DNA from: Vibrio tarriae
GTDB taxonomy: Bacteria; Pseudomonadota; Gammaproteobacteria; Enterobacterales; Vibrionaceae
DNA: 64,000 nucleotides
Assembly: GCF_002216685.1 (NCBI RefSeq)
Contig: NZ_CP022353.1
Span: 1,550,001 to 1,614,000 of the forward strand
Direction: 5' to 3'
A program made the position numbers and the translations under genes. Every line of letters begins with the position of its first letter. The stretch's first letter is position 1. A model generated the notes under the pieces. That model made no database searches and was not told where the DNA came from. It saw nothing but the letters and a program-made list of their open reading frames with translations. This document shows, piece by piece, positions 10,210 through 19,329 of the stretch.

Positions 10210-11856
10210 TCACGCGGTTTTCCGTCTCATCCACAACGGGGCGAAAAGCAGCAAACTAAACCAACCAATTGAACCGCCAGAAGAAGAGGTGGTTACGGCG
10301 GATGTCGTCTCACTGACTGTCGATGCACTAGAAGAATAACGAAGATTAGAGATAAACGCCGCATCTTCACCTGAAGCGAAACTGTTATCCTTCACATAAC
10401 GGAATTCGACAATATTATTCGTATTTAATAATGATAGGCTTACCTTACTGGCTGAGTAACCTGAAACTCGGCCTCTGAATTCGCCATTCAGATAAAGTTC
10501 TAGCATGTCGGTACTTTCCGATGAAATTCGATAGTTAAAGGAAATCGTCCCACGAGGTATACCTTTAATCACCAGTTCAGACCGTTGTAAGTCACCGATA
10601 GCACCAGATCTAAGCTCATTTCCAGCCACACTCCAGCCTTGCTCACTACTTAAAACATCCGTTTTAGGTAATGCAGAAAGTGCATTGATCACCTCAGAAT
10701 TTGCGCTTCTCATCGTTTTAAATTTCACCGTCGTATCGGCAGTTCTAGTCACGCCATTTTCCGAAAAATCAACATCCATTTCGTATTGATACGTTTGGTA
10801 AGCTTGTGGAGAAAATTGGAGAGTAATATCACAACTCTCATTAGAATTGAGCGTTTGACCGATACAACTATTCGATACTACCGACACTAAATGGCTTGGG
10901 TAATTTGGATTGTCGCTAATACGAACTCCAGAATACATCATCGAGTTGTTGCCAAAGTTATTGTAGGTAAAAGTACGAGTAAATGGAGCTAATGGCATTT
11001 GTCGTTCATCAACATATTGCTCATAGCTGAAACCATTGGTTTTTTGAGTAATCCAGTTAGTAAAGTGACTAATATTGGTATACAGACCATAAGTCCCATT
11101 CATTGCACATACCATTGAACCCCAACTGACAATACCTAATTGCACTCTAGTATCCGCAACAATAATTGGGCCGCCAGAATCGCCACGACAGGAATCTTGA
11201 TTATTTGCTGTTCCTGCACAGAAGTTGCTTGAATTGGGATCGGAAGATATCCCTGATGGATTCGAGTACCCCATCGCATCGTAACAAACTTTTTGGTCTT
11301 GTAAGTTGACATCCACTTTCTGTAACACAGAAGGATAGACAGCGCTACCTGATGGTGCAGTCGTCCCCCAACCGGCAACGCTCAAGCGAGCGCCTACTGC
11401 AGTAGAGGTTCTAGTTGCAGCATCAGCGATGTCTATCTTAGGAGCTGAGACTTCACGCTCCAGTTCCAAAATCGCGATATCATTGACCAAGTTAGTATTG
11501 AGGTAGTCTTCATGAACATAAATACGACGTACTGGAACACGAATACCTTCACTAGCTTCATTGTTCAAATTATTGATCCCAATGACGACATCCAGAGCCG
11601 TGGGGTCCATAAATTCAACACAATGAGCAGCGGTCAACACATAGCGTTCACCTAAGAAACTCCCGCCACAAAACTGCCCATTGAGAGCATTTTGACCACG
11701 CTTTACTAAAGCAACAATCGAAGGCCATTCACCTAAAGTGGCATCAGAACCATTGATAATACGTGGCGACACTTGCGCTGTGGATTCAGCATGAATCATT
11801 GAAGAAAAAAACACTGACGCGATAGAGCACGCCAACAACGTATAAGCCTTTTTCAC
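10210..11856 (-). CDS. vesB: Secreted trypsin-like serine protease VesB with GlyGly-CTERM
   Basis: A 548-residue extracellular protease. Signal peptide to about residue 23 (ending IHA), short propeptide, then the mature start IINGSDAT at 33. The catalytic triad is His78 (TAAHC), Asp126 (NDIAIL) and Ser227 (GDSGGP); Asp221, six residues before the serine, gives trypsin-like preference for Arg/Lys. After the protease domain come a beta-sandwich region (about 300-510), an SGGS motif, one hydrophobic helix (WFSLLLFAPLW) and RRK: the GlyGly-CTERM tail handled by rhombosortase, which anchors type II-secreted proteins at the cell surface. This matches V. cholerae VesB (VC1200), known to nick the cholera toxin A subunit. 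Monocistronic; low-GC codon use compared with the neighbouring hut genes. Confidence 0.93.
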   Translation of the reverse strand: MKKAYTLLACSIASVFFSSMIHAESTAQVSPRIINGSDATLGEWPSIVALVKRGQNALNGQFCGGSFLGERYVLTAAHCVEFMDPTALDVVIGINNLNNEASEGIRVPVRRIYVHEDYLNTNLVNDIAILELEREVSAPKIDIADAATRTSTAVGARLSVAGWGTTAPSGSAVYPSVLQKVDVNLQDQKVCYDAMGYSNPSGISSDPNSSNFCAGTANNQDSCRGDSGGPIIVADTRVQLGIVSWGSMVCAMNGTYGLYTNISHFTNWITQKTNGFSYEQYVDERQMPLAPFTRTFTYNNFGNNSMMYSGVRISDNPNYPSHLVSVVSNSCIGQTLNSNESCDITLQFSPQAYQTYQYEMDVDFSENGVTRTADTTVKFKTMRSANSEVINALSALPKTDVLSSEQGWSVAGNELRSGAIGDLQRSELVIKGIPRGTISFNYRISSESTDMLELYLNGEFRGRVSGYSASKVSLSLLNTNNIVEFRYVKDNSFASGEDAAFISNLRYSSSASTVSETTSAVTTSSSGGSIGWFSLLLFAPLWMRRKTA

Positions 11857-11979
11857 AACCTAGTCCTTCTAATTAACTGTGGATATTATTTTGCGTCGAT
11901 ATATTATTCCAATAAATTCAATCTCATGAAAAGAAATGCAATTAATTCTTATTAGATTGTGACCGAAACCTAAATAGTC

Positions 11980-12025
11980 ATACCCCCAGACTTGGCGTTG
12001 CAGCTTCAAATAAGAAGGGGATATC
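11980..12025. repeat. Internally deleted ERIC-like element
   Basis: ATACCCCCAGACTTGGCGTTG runs directly into GCAGCTTCAAATAAGAAGG and GGATAT. These are the left and right arms of the full elements at 21559 and 29301 without the middle 100 bases. Similar short ERIC variants are known in vibrios. It lies between vesB and the methyltransferase gene. Confidence 0.6.
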
Positions 12026-12027
12026 TT

Positions 12028-12489
12028 TTACAACCAACGTCTAACTCTTTGTTTATAATGCGAATAGGCTTCGCCAAATTTGGCTTCTAAAATCCGCTCT
12101 TCAGGCTCAATTTGGTATTGATTCATGTACAACACAAAGCCGCCGACTATCACTAAGCTGAGAGCGTTTTCTTGCCAGTAAGCAAGCCCAAAGAGCAGGA
12201 GCAGTAAACCGAGATACATAGGGTTACGGCTAAGTGCAAAAACGCCACTGTCTACCACGGTTGCCGCGAGATCCGGAGCCATGGGGTTCACCGTGGTTTT
12301 AAAACGGCGAAACTCCAGCAAACCAGCAATACCCCAAAAACCTGAACTGCAAAAACAGAGCGCCATAACTAAGTTTGGCCAAGGTAACACAAGAGTTAAG
12401 GTAGGAAAGAGAATGGAAGAGAGATGAATCAACGCCAAGGCCACCAGAAAAACCGCGACTGGAGGAACCTTTAATTCTAAATTTGTCAT
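12028..12489 (-). CDS. Isoprenylcysteine carboxyl methyltransferase-like membrane protein
   Basis: A 153-residue integral membrane protein with about four helices (7-28, 32-55, 95-115 and a re-entrant stretch near 117-130). It shows the ICMT/PEMT family pattern: SRNPMYLG in the middle and EPEERILEAKFGEAYSHYKQRVRRWL at the end, where the glutamates and the RRW tail bind S-adenosylmethionine in the structurally known members. Substrate unknown; bacterial members act on lipids or other hydrophobic acceptors. It follows ydiJ on the same strand, but a terminator at 12514 separates them. Confidence 0.82.
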   Translation of the reverse strand: MTNLELKVPPVAVFLVALALIHLSSILFPTLTLVLPWPNLVMALCFCSSGFWGIAGLLEFRRFKTTVNPMAPDLAATVVDSGVFALSRNPMYLGLLLLLFGLAYWQENALSLVIVGGFVLYMNQYQIEPEERILEAKFGEAYSHYKQRVRRWL

Positions 12490-12513
12490 AATTCACCTCA
12501 ATTCAACTGAATG

Positions 12514-12538
12514 AAAAAGCCCAGTGGAGTCACTGGGC
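12514..12538 (-). terminator. Terminator after ydiJ
   Basis: On the minus strand GCCCAGTG-ACTC-CACTGGGC is followed directly by TTTTTCATTC, seven bases beyond the ydiJ stop codon. Confidence 0.8.
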
Positions 12539-12545
12539 ATTCTGT

Positions 12546-15500
12546 TTATAGCAAGTGTAACAGAGCCTGCAACGGATGCTTAGGCTTGATTTGCTCAAAC
12601 CGTTTCACTTGACTACGACACGAGTACCCGGTGACCAGACAGCGCTCTTTCGGTAACGAAGCTAACGCGGGCTGCCAACTCAAATCGTAAATATCGCGAG
12701 ACATCGCCAATTTATCCACCTCATGACCAAAGGTACCCGCCATACCGCAGCACCCTACCGCCACCGCAGTGAGCTGCGTACCAAAGTGGTGGAAGATCTC
12801 CACCCACTCTTTTTCCGCATTCGGCAGCTTAGTTTTCTCCGTACAGTGCGCCAATAAATACCAAGGCTGTGCATCGGTTGCTTGAGGCGTAAACTGCGAC
12901 AGGCGTGGTTTGAGCCATTCATGAACCGTCAGAACCGAAAACTCACCGCGCTCTTTGCCTAATATTTCAACATACTCATCGCGATAGCAAAGCACCAAAG
13001 CAGGATCGACACCCACGAGCGGAATATTGAGATCCGCCACTTGAGTCAGAAATGCCGCGGTATTCGCTGCCGTCGAACGAAATTGGCGTAGAAAGCCTTT
13101 AATATGTTGCGCTTTGCCATTGGGTTTAAACGGCAGCAATACTGGTTTTTTGCCTAACTTAAGCAGCAGGGCGACAAAATCTTCGACCACATCCGCATCG
13201 TAATAACTGGTAAACGGATCTTGCACGATCAACACATGTTGCTCGCGCTCTTCTTGCGATAACCCCGCCAAACGCTGCATATCAAACAGGACGACGGGAT
13301 GACGGCGCAAACGCTGTGCGAGTGTCGGTACCGACAAGAGTGGCGCATCGACATAACCCACCGTTTTCGCGGTTAACTTCTGCACCGCAGATTGTGCTAA
13401 AACGCTATTCATCAGTTGCGGAGCCTTCGCCATCACAGGTAATAAGGTTTCGATATTCGCGACTAAATAATCTTTGACTGGGCGCGGATAACGGCTGTGA
13501 TAGATATTCAGAAAACGCGAGCGGAAACTTGGCACATCAACCTTAATCGGGCATTGGCTTGCACACGCCTTACAAGCCAAGCAACCATTCATCGCCTCAT
13601 ACACTTCATGCGAAAAGTCGTATTCTTTATCTTTGCTAAAAGCATGACGAACCCGATCCAGCATGGATTTTACCGTTGGCGAGGATTCGAGCGTGGCTTT
13701 TTCAAGATCGAGAATATCAATGCCCTGCTCTGTCAGTTGGCGTAACCATTCCCGCACTAATCCTGCGCGCCCTTTCGGCGAGTGACGACGATCCGCCGTC
13801 ACCTTCATTGAAGGACACATCGGAGAGCTGGTTTCGTAGTTAAAGCACAAACCGTTACCGTTACACTCTATCGCTTGTTTAAAGCTGTCACGCACTTTGA
13901 CGTCGATTTGGCGATCGTAAAAGCCGCGTTTGGTATCCGATACCTTGACCAGTTCAAACGGCGTATCAAGCGGAGTACAAATCTTGCCCGGATTCATCTT
14001 ATTGTGCGGGTCAAACGCCGCTTTCACACGACGCAGTTCAGTGAACAGCTCCTCACCAAAAAATTCTGGACCGTATTCCGAGCGGTAACCTTTACCGTGT
14101 TCTCCCCACATCAAGCCGCCATATTTTGCGACCAGCTTGACCACTTGATCGGAGATTTCACGCATCAACAGTTCTTGTTTGGGATCGCACAAGTCAAGCG
14201 CAGGACGCACATGCAATACACCCGCATCCACATGCCCAAACATGCCATAAGCCAGATTTTTGGAATCGAGCAGCGCGCGAAATTCAACGATAAAATCGGC
14301 TAAGTTCTCTGGCGGCACACAGGTATCTTCGGTAAAGGCGACCGGTTTAGCTCGGCCTTTGGCTGCGCCGAGCAAGCCCACCGCTTTTTTACGCATATTG
14401 TAAATGCGGTTGATGCTCGCTAAATCACTGCAGACTTGATAGCCAATAATTCCCGCTTGTTGGTTAGCCATCATCTCATCAAGGCGCGCGGTTAATTGTG
14501 CGACTTGCTGATTAATCTGCACGCTGTCTTGGCCTGCATATTCGACCATATTGATGCCTTGCATCTCTTTTCCCAGCACATCGGTCAGCAAGTCTTTTAC
14601 GCTATGCCAAATAATGTCTTCTTTGGCAAGATTGAGCACTTTCGAGTCAACGGTTTCTACCGACAAAGCTTTCGCTTCAACCATTAAAGGGGCATTACGC
14701 AGTGCAGAATCAAAGCTGTCGTATTTCACATTCACTAACGTGCGTGCTTTGGGGATTGGCGTTAAATTAAGTTTGGCTTCGGTGATAAATGCCAGTGAAC
14801 CTTCTGCGCCACACAATACCCGTGTGATATCAAAGCGATCTTCGGCTTCATTCAAAGCATTTTTTAAATCGTAGCCGGTGAGAAAACGGTTAAGCGGCGG
14901 AAATTTCGCGACAATTTGTTCACGTTTGGTACGGCAAACCTGCTCAGTCACCTGCATTGCTTGCGCGGCAAAGGTATGGGGAGCAGGCAAACCTTGCGAA
15001 AGATCGGTTTCCAGCAAAGAACCATCGGCAAATACCGCTTGCAGTGAGAGTACATGATCTGATGTTTTGCCATACTGTAGCGACCCTTGCCCTGAAGCAT
15101 CGGTGTTAACCATGCCGCCAAGCGTCGCGCGATTACTGGTCGAAAGATCGGGAGAGAAGAAAAAACCGTGTGGGCGCACCGCATCATTGAGTTGATCTTT
15201 AATAACCCCCGCCTGCACTCGTACCCATCCCTCTTGCGGGTTAATTTCTAGGATACGGTTCATATGCCGCGACAAATCAACGACCACACCTTTAGTGAGC
15301 GATTGACCATTCGTGCCGGTACCGCCACCACGAGGTGAAAAAGTCACTCTCTCAAATTCTGGTTTTGAACTAATCTTTCCTATAAGAACAACATCAGCGG
15401 TGGATTTAGGATATACGACCGCTTGAGGCAATTGTTGGTAGACGCTGTTGTCCGTCGCTACCGCAAGACGGCTAGAGTATTGGGTTTCAATATCGCCGGT

Positions 15501-15581
15501 AAATCCTGCGGTTTTTAACTCGTGTAAAAAAGTTAAAACCACCGGATCAACGTCGGATTGGTGATGGAGTCTTGGTAACAT
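12546..15581 (-). CDS. ydiJ: FAD/Fe-S D-2-hydroxyglutarate dehydrogenase YdiJ
   Basis: A 1011-residue two-part oxidoreductase. Residues about 20-470 form a VAO/PCMH-type FAD domain (SPRGGGTGTNGQSLT, then the C-terminal cap with MWGEHGKGYRSEYG). The second half holds a ferredoxin-like cluster motif (CLACKACASQCP near 650) and a CCG heterodisulfide-reductase-type domain (CCGMAGTFGHE near 965). E. coli YdiJ of the same architecture oxidises D-2-hydroxyglutarate to 2-oxoglutarate, passing electrons to the membrane chain. ATG 15581 is chosen because AGGAAG precedes it and MLPRLHH is the usual N-terminus; a start ten codons upstream lacks a site. Divergent from the DUF3334 gene. Confidence 0.88.
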   Translation of the reverse strand: MLPRLHHQSDVDPVVLTFLHELKTAGFTGDIETQYSSRLAVATDNSVYQQLPQAVVYPKSTADVVLIGKISSKPEFERVTFSPRGGGTGTNGQSLTKGVVVDLSRHMNRILEINPQEGWVRVQAGVIKDQLNDAVRPHGFFFSPDLSTSNRATLGGMVNTDASGQGSLQYGKTSDHVLSLQAVFADGSLLETDLSQGLPAPHTFAAQAMQVTEQVCRTKREQIVAKFPPLNRFLTGYDLKNALNEAEDRFDITRVLCGAEGSLAFITEAKLNLTPIPKARTLVNVKYDSFDSALRNAPLMVEAKALSVETVDSKVLNLAKEDIIWHSVKDLLTDVLGKEMQGINMVEYAGQDSVQINQQVAQLTARLDEMMANQQAGIIGYQVCSDLASINRIYNMRKKAVGLLGAAKGRAKPVAFTEDTCVPPENLADFIVEFRALLDSKNLAYGMFGHVDAGVLHVRPALDLCDPKQELLMREISDQVVKLVAKYGGLMWGEHGKGYRSEYGPEFFGEELFTELRRVKAAFDPHNKMNPGKICTPLDTPFELVKVSDTKRGFYDRQIDVKVRDSFKQAIECNGNGLCFNYETSSPMCPSMKVTADRRHSPKGRAGLVREWLRQLTEQGIDILDLEKATLESSPTVKSMLDRVRHAFSKDKEYDFSHEVYEAMNGCLACKACASQCPIKVDVPSFRSRFLNIYHSRYPRPVKDYLVANIETLLPVMAKAPQLMNSVLAQSAVQKLTAKTVGYVDAPLLSVPTLAQRLRRHPVVLFDMQRLAGLSQEEREQHVLIVQDPFTSYYDADVVEDFVALLLKLGKKPVLLPFKPNGKAQHIKGFLRQFRSTAANTAAFLTQVADLNIPLVGVDPALVLCYRDEYVEILGKERGEFSVLTVHEWLKPRLSQFTPQATDAQPWYLLAHCTEKTKLPNAEKEWVEIFHHFGTQLTAVAVGCCGMAGTFGHEVDKLAMSRDIYDLSWQPALASLPKERCLVTGYSCRSQVKRFEQIKPKHPLQALLHLL

Positions 15582-15794
15582 TTGCTTCCTGCCCCTACTA
15601 CGCTGATCCAATCAGCTTTGGGTTATTGTTAGATTTTAAAGAGTAATCTTTGAATTCGGTCACTTTACAACATTTAAAATGGTGATCAAATCAGAATCTG
15701 AGTGCCAGAATGCGGTGAAACAGAATTTTTTCAACTTTGTTTATGACTGACATATTCTGTTATTTCGCTTATTTAGAACTGTATGGAAAAAACG

Positions 15795-16478
15795 ATGAAA
15801 AAAAATCAAATAGTAACAACGGAAGATATCCTACTTATGCTGTGCCAATCGGTTTCTACGGTTCTCACTTCGGCAACTAACTCATCCATCAACTACTCCG
15901 CGATGGTGCAAAAGATTAATAAAACCTCACTCAAACCAGACTTCGGGTGCTTTGTGTTGTTTGATGGTGGATTTACCGGTCTCGTGGTGATCAACTTTAC
16001 TGCCAAAGCTGCACTTGAGGTTTACACCAATTACATGCGCAATATGGGCATGCCGGAAGAAGAACTCGCGGTACTACACACGTCAGATGAAGTTGGCGAT
16101 GTTCTTGGTGAGCTGATGAACCAGCTTGTCGGTGACTTCACCAACAAGGTGCGCAAAGAGCTGCAAACCAACATCACCCAGAACCAGCCTAAAATGCTCT
16201 CTTTGAACAAGCAGGTGATCTTATCTGTAGATACCAACCTAGATCGCCCACAAGCGCGCCGTGTGACATTTTCAACAGCCAGTAACAACATCTTTTATCT
16301 TGAACTGGCGATGGACAAAACCGAGTTTATCCAACTCGAAGAGTTTGATGTTCAGGAAGACGAAAGTCCTGACGACATTTTGGCCGCCACACAGAAACAG
16401 AAAAAATCTCAGGATGTCACCAACCGCTCAGTAGAAGATAACGCTGCTGCTGATTTACTGGATCAGCTTGGCATCTAA
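15795..16478 (+). CDS. DUF3334 family protein with a CheX/CheC-like core
   Basis: A soluble 227-residue protein I recognise as DUF3334. Its central part (about 20-165) resembles CheX/CheC phosphatases: TSDEVGDVLGELMNQLVGDF at 97-115 carries the E-x-x-N pair (Glu106, Asn109) that those enzymes use to dephosphorylate CheY-P. The C-terminal 60 residues are acidic, likely disordered, and end in a short amphipathic DLLDQLGI. The ATG at 15795 has GGAAAA before it; an ATG four codons earlier has none. No chemotaxis genes are nearby, so a phosphatase or chemotaxis role is only inferred from the motif. Confidence 0.72.
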   Translation: MKKNQIVTTEDILLMLCQSVSTVLTSATNSSINYSAMVQKINKTSLKPDFGCFVLFDGGFTGLVVINFTAKAALEVYTNYMRNMGMPEEELAVLHTSDEVGDVLGELMNQLVGDFTNKVRKELQTNITQNQPKMLSLNKQVILSVDTNLDRPQARRVTFSTASNNIFYLELAMDKTEFIQLEEFDVQEDESPDDILAATQKQKKSQDVTNRSVEDNAAADLLDQLGI

Positions 16479-16506
16479 TTCCTTTTCAAAAATCGTTTAC
16501 CGTTTC

Positions 16507-16530
16507 AGGTCATCTTGTAAGAGATGACCT
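16507..16530 (+). terminator. Hairpin after the DUF3334 gene
   Basis: AGGTCATCT-TGTAAG-AGATGACCT, a 9-bp perfect stem followed by CTTCCCTTTTCC; 28 bases after the stop. Confidence 0.65.
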
Positions 16531-16608
16531 CTTCCCTTTTCCTTAGCAGTCAAAAACGCTAGAATGTCGGACTTTTCTTAAGCCGTACCGAATCTATTTT
16601 GCTTGCTA

Positions 16609-17292
16609 ATGGATAAACAAAAAGCCCTTAAAAAAATCGCCAAATGCCTTGAGCTAGGTAATTCTGCCAATATAAATGAGGCCGCAAACGCGATCAAAAT
16701 GGCACATAACCTCATGCTCAAGTATGGCCTCGACAAAGATGATATCGAGTTCATCAAAATGGGGAAAACGCAGTCGACCCATTTACTTCCGACAGCCATT
16801 TCTTCTGGGATTTTGCGAGTTATCCGAGGCATCAATACCCGATTCGGTGTGGAAGCGGTATTGATCAACCATAAAGGCTTAAAACGCGTTGAATTTATTG
16901 GCGAAGCGGATCGCGCCATCTTCGCGGCTTTTGCTTTTGACATTATCTATCGTGAAATGAACGAGCAAACGGGACAATTCCGTAACAGTTTTGCTGGGAC
17001 CGGAACCTCTTCGCTGGAGGTGACACGTCGAGTTAACTCATTTGTTTCTGGCTGGATTGAAGGCGCTTTAGAAAAATTACCCATCATCACTCCGGACGAA
17101 GACTCCATGAACAAAATCAATAGTTATATTGATAAGGAATTTGAGAATATCGACCGTGAAACCTTCAAACAGCAATTGCGTGAAGCGATGAAAAATCTGA
17201 CGGAAGATTATGAGACCGGACTCAAAAAAGGACGCCGAGTCTCAGTCAATCGCCCGATTCACGGCGCGCAAGCCCCAAAATTACTCAAATAA
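16609..17292 (+). CDS. DUF2786 domain protein
   Basis: A 227-residue cytoplasmic protein. The first 45 residues (KALKKIAKCLELGNSANINEAANAIKMAHNLMLKYGLD) are the DUF2786 helical domain, usually found at the N-terminus of phage and bacterial proteins of unknown function. The middle region (about 60-145) is a mixed alpha/beta segment, and the tail is charged with a basic GLKKGRRVSVNRP. The start is the ATG at 16609; a TTG two codons upstream is the only alternative. It is transcribed alone. I cannot assign a function. Confidence 0.72.
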   Translation: MDKQKALKKIAKCLELGNSANINEAANAIKMAHNLMLKYGLDKDDIEFIKMGKTQSTHLLPTAISSGILRVIRGINTRFGVEAVLINHKGLKRVEFIGEADRAIFAAFAFDIIYREMNEQTGQFRNSFAGTGTSSLEVTRRVNSFVSGWIEGALEKLPIITPDEDSMNKINSYIDKEFENIDRETFKQQLREAMKNLTEDYETGLKKGRRVSVNRPIHGAQAPKLLK

Positions 17293-17391
17293 ACATTTGT
17301 AAGAGATTGGTAAAATGCGCCCCCTACTGATTGACGGGGAACGAGAAATCTCGTCTATTGCGCGAAATATCATTCAATAAACGGAGAGAAT

Positions 17392-18063
17392 GTGTTGAAC
17401 AAAACCACTTTGCTGTTAGCCGCAGTCGTCGCTTTATCTGGCTGTCAGGCTACCCAGCGCCAAAATGCGACGACCGGAGAAACAGAAACCAACGCCACCA
17501 CTAAAGGAGCCTTATTAGGTGCCTTAGCAGGTGCAGCCGTTGGTTTAGCGACAGGTGACGATGCCAAAGAGCGCCGTAAGCACGCCTTAATTGGCGCGGC
17601 AGGTGGCGCAGCGGTCGGCGGCGGTATCGGATACTACTTTGATCAACAAGAAGCAGAGTTACGCAAAGCTTTGTTGGATTCTGGCGTCCAAGTGGTACGC
17701 GTTGGTGAAAATCAACTGATGCTACGCATGGAAAACGGCATTGGCTTTACCAGCAACTCTTACCAACTTGATAGCTATATCCATAAAACTTTACGTGGTG
17801 TCGCGCGTATTCTGGTCGAATACCCTGATACCAGCTTAGTGATTGAAGGCCATACCGATAGCACTGGCAGTGATACCACCAATCAAGTGCTTTCAGAGAA
17901 GCGTGCCGAGTCAGTGCGTTCATTCCTGCTTTCTCAAGGGGTTGCAGCGGGACGTGCAATTGCTCGTGGTAATGGTGAGCGTTTCCCTCTATGCTCAAAT
18001 AACACCGCAGAAGGCCGCGCTTGTAACCGCCGCGTCGAAATTCAAATTCTGCCACTCAAATAG
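17392..18063 (+). CDS. OmpA-family lipoprotein with glycine zipper (YiaD-like)
   Basis: A 223-residue outer-membrane lipoprotein. The signal ends in the lipobox ALSGC (Cys18); the +2 residue is Gln, consistent with outer-membrane sorting. Residues 38-82 form a glycine-zipper stretch (GALLGALAGAAVGLATG, GAAGGAAVGGGIGYYF). The OmpA C-terminal domain follows (about 110-223), with the peptidoglycan-binding pattern LVIEGHTDSTGSD, LSEKRAESV and NRRVEIQIL. It should tie the outer membrane to the cell wall. The start is GTG (or TTG one codon on) with GGAGAG upstream; the nearby ATG is out of frame. A long perfect hairpin follows at 18083. Confidence 0.87.
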   Translation: MLNKTTLLLAAVVALSGCQATQRQNATTGETETNATTKGALLGALAGAAVGLATGDDAKERRKHALIGAAGGAAVGGGIGYYFDQQEAELRKALLDSGVQVVRVGENQLMLRMENGIGFTSNSYQLDSYIHKTLRGVARILVEYPDTSLVIEGHTDSTGSDTTNQVLSEKRAESVRSFLLSQGVAAGRAIARGNGERFPLCSNNTAEGRACNRRVEIQILPLK

Positions 18064-18082
18064 TGTTTACACGCTCATTAGC

Positions 18083-18115
18083 TTGAAGTTGCAGCAACAA
18101 CGGCTGCAACTTCAA
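18083..18115. repeat. Perfect 13-bp palindrome, possible mini-ERIC relic or terminator
   Basis: TTGAAGTTGCAGC-AACAACG-GCTGCAACTTCAA is a perfect 13-bp stem with a 7-base loop, without a T-tract. The right arm plus following bases (GCTGCAACTTCAA, then TAG) is the same as the right end of the ERIC-like element at 29301, so it may be a collapsed copy now acting as a transcript-end or processing hairpin between the OmpA-type gene and the Sel1/J gene. Confidence 0.6.
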
Positions 18116-18163
18116 CTAGACAGCGAATTGACCGAGCGTTTCATTTTCAGGGAAAGAAAGATC

Positions 18164-19180
18164 ATGCGTTTGCGGAGTTTATGGCTGTTTTTGCTGTTTT
18201 CATTGCCACTGGCAGCCGCTGATGATGTCACGAAACTCACCCAACTTGCCCAAGAGCAAAATCCGCAAGCTCAATATCAACTCGCTTTGGCTTATCAAAC
18301 CGGAAGTAGTACCCCGCAAAACCTGAATGAAGCGTTTTACTGGTTTTTACAAGCCGCTGAATTGAACCATCCGCCCGCCATGGCCCAAGTCGCCAACGCA
18401 TATCTGACAGGCCAAGGAGTGGAAAAAGATCCACAGCAAGCCCAATACTGGCTAATCAAGCTGGCATTGACTGGTAACACTCAAGCAGGCACTACCTTAG
18501 CCAAATGGTATGAGCAACATCCCGCCGCGATTACTGCGCTCGATCTGGCTGAGATTTGGTATAGAGTCAACGCCAATCAAGATCCAGAATCTGAGCAAGG
18601 ATACGCGCGTTTACTGGAACAAAAATTCAATCAGCAACGTGAAAAACAGCTCAATAGCATTGGCCAGTTGGATAACCTAATTGATCAAGATCTTGCACGA
18701 CCAAGCACCACAATTCCCGTTATAAAAGAGAGCCAAACCATCACCAGTGATTGGCTATTGCCGACCTTGGTGGCGCTCATCTTATTACTGACGATTATCA
18801 CTATCCGCATGATATGGCGCAGACAACGCAACCATATCGTCGCGGTAAAACACCTTGACTACGAAGGGAAATGGAAAGAGCAACAGTTCATAATCAAAAG
18901 GCAAAAACAGCAGTTAGACCATCTCTATCAAGAGTGTAAACGGCTACAACAGAACCAAACCAGCGATCTTAACGGCCAAAAAGTCGCGATAGCTTACGCC
19001 TTAATGGGCTTCCACCAACACCAACGCCCTGACGTCAAAATGATCAAGCTGCGTTACAAACAGTTATCGAAAATTTATCACCCTGACCTGCATGGCAGCG
19101 AAGAAGAAATGAAGCGCTTAAATAGCGCGGTAAAAATCGTGATTGACTCAGTTAACAAAACGTTACAAAAACAAGCATAA
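18164..19180 (+). CDS. Membrane protein with periplasmic Sel1 repeats and cytoplasmic J-domain
   Basis: 338 residues in an uncommon order. A signal-like helix (5-19) leads into Sel1/TPR-like repeats (about 24-135: AQYQLALAYQTG, AFYWFLQAAELNHPPAMAQVANAYLTGQGVEKD), then a linker, a transmembrane helix (198-216, LPTLVALILLLTIITIRMIW) and a basic stop-transfer RRQR. The cytoplasmic part has a coiled coil (about 235-268) and ends in a J-domain (about 275-332) with the essential HPD at 306-308 (KIYHPDLHG). By J-domain knowledge it should stimulate a DnaK-type ATPase at the membrane; coupling to a periplasmic protein-interaction module is inference. ATG 18164 follows GGAAAGAAAG and begins the hydrophobic leader; longer in-frame starts overlap the OmpA-type gene. 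Confidence 0.78.
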   Translation: MRLRSLWLFLLFSLPLAAADDVTKLTQLAQEQNPQAQYQLALAYQTGSSTPQNLNEAFYWFLQAAELNHPPAMAQVANAYLTGQGVEKDPQQAQYWLIKLALTGNTQAGTTLAKWYEQHPAAITALDLAEIWYRVNANQDPESEQGYARLLEQKFNQQREKQLNSIGQLDNLIDQDLARPSTTIPVIKESQTITSDWLLPTLVALILLLTIITIRMIWRRQRNHIVAVKHLDYEGKWKEQQFIIKRQKQQLDHLYQECKRLQQNQTSDLNGQKVAIAYALMGFHQHQRPDVKMIKLRYKQLSKIYHPDLHGSEEEMKRLNSAVKIVIDSVNKTLQKQA

Positions 19181-19329
19181 ACCTGAAACTCCGTATCCAA
19201 GACTTGAAAAACCAAGGCGTACGCAATCGATCTCCTTCTCATCCACAATTACAAATAGTTAACTTTTTTTATTTAGCCGTGCCATAATCCGCGCGAAATT
19301 TGCGCCTGATTTAGGTGGGAGAGAAGACA

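Noticed and set aside
10157..10339. 60-residue plus-strand frame at the end of vesB
   Set aside because: It begins inside the bidirectional terminator and is the antisense of the vesB C-terminal tail.
17843..18163. Longer start for the Sel1/J-domain protein
   Set aside because: It would overlap the OmpA-type gene by over 200 bases and place the signal helix internally; the extra part is the OmpA gene in another frame and the palindrome.
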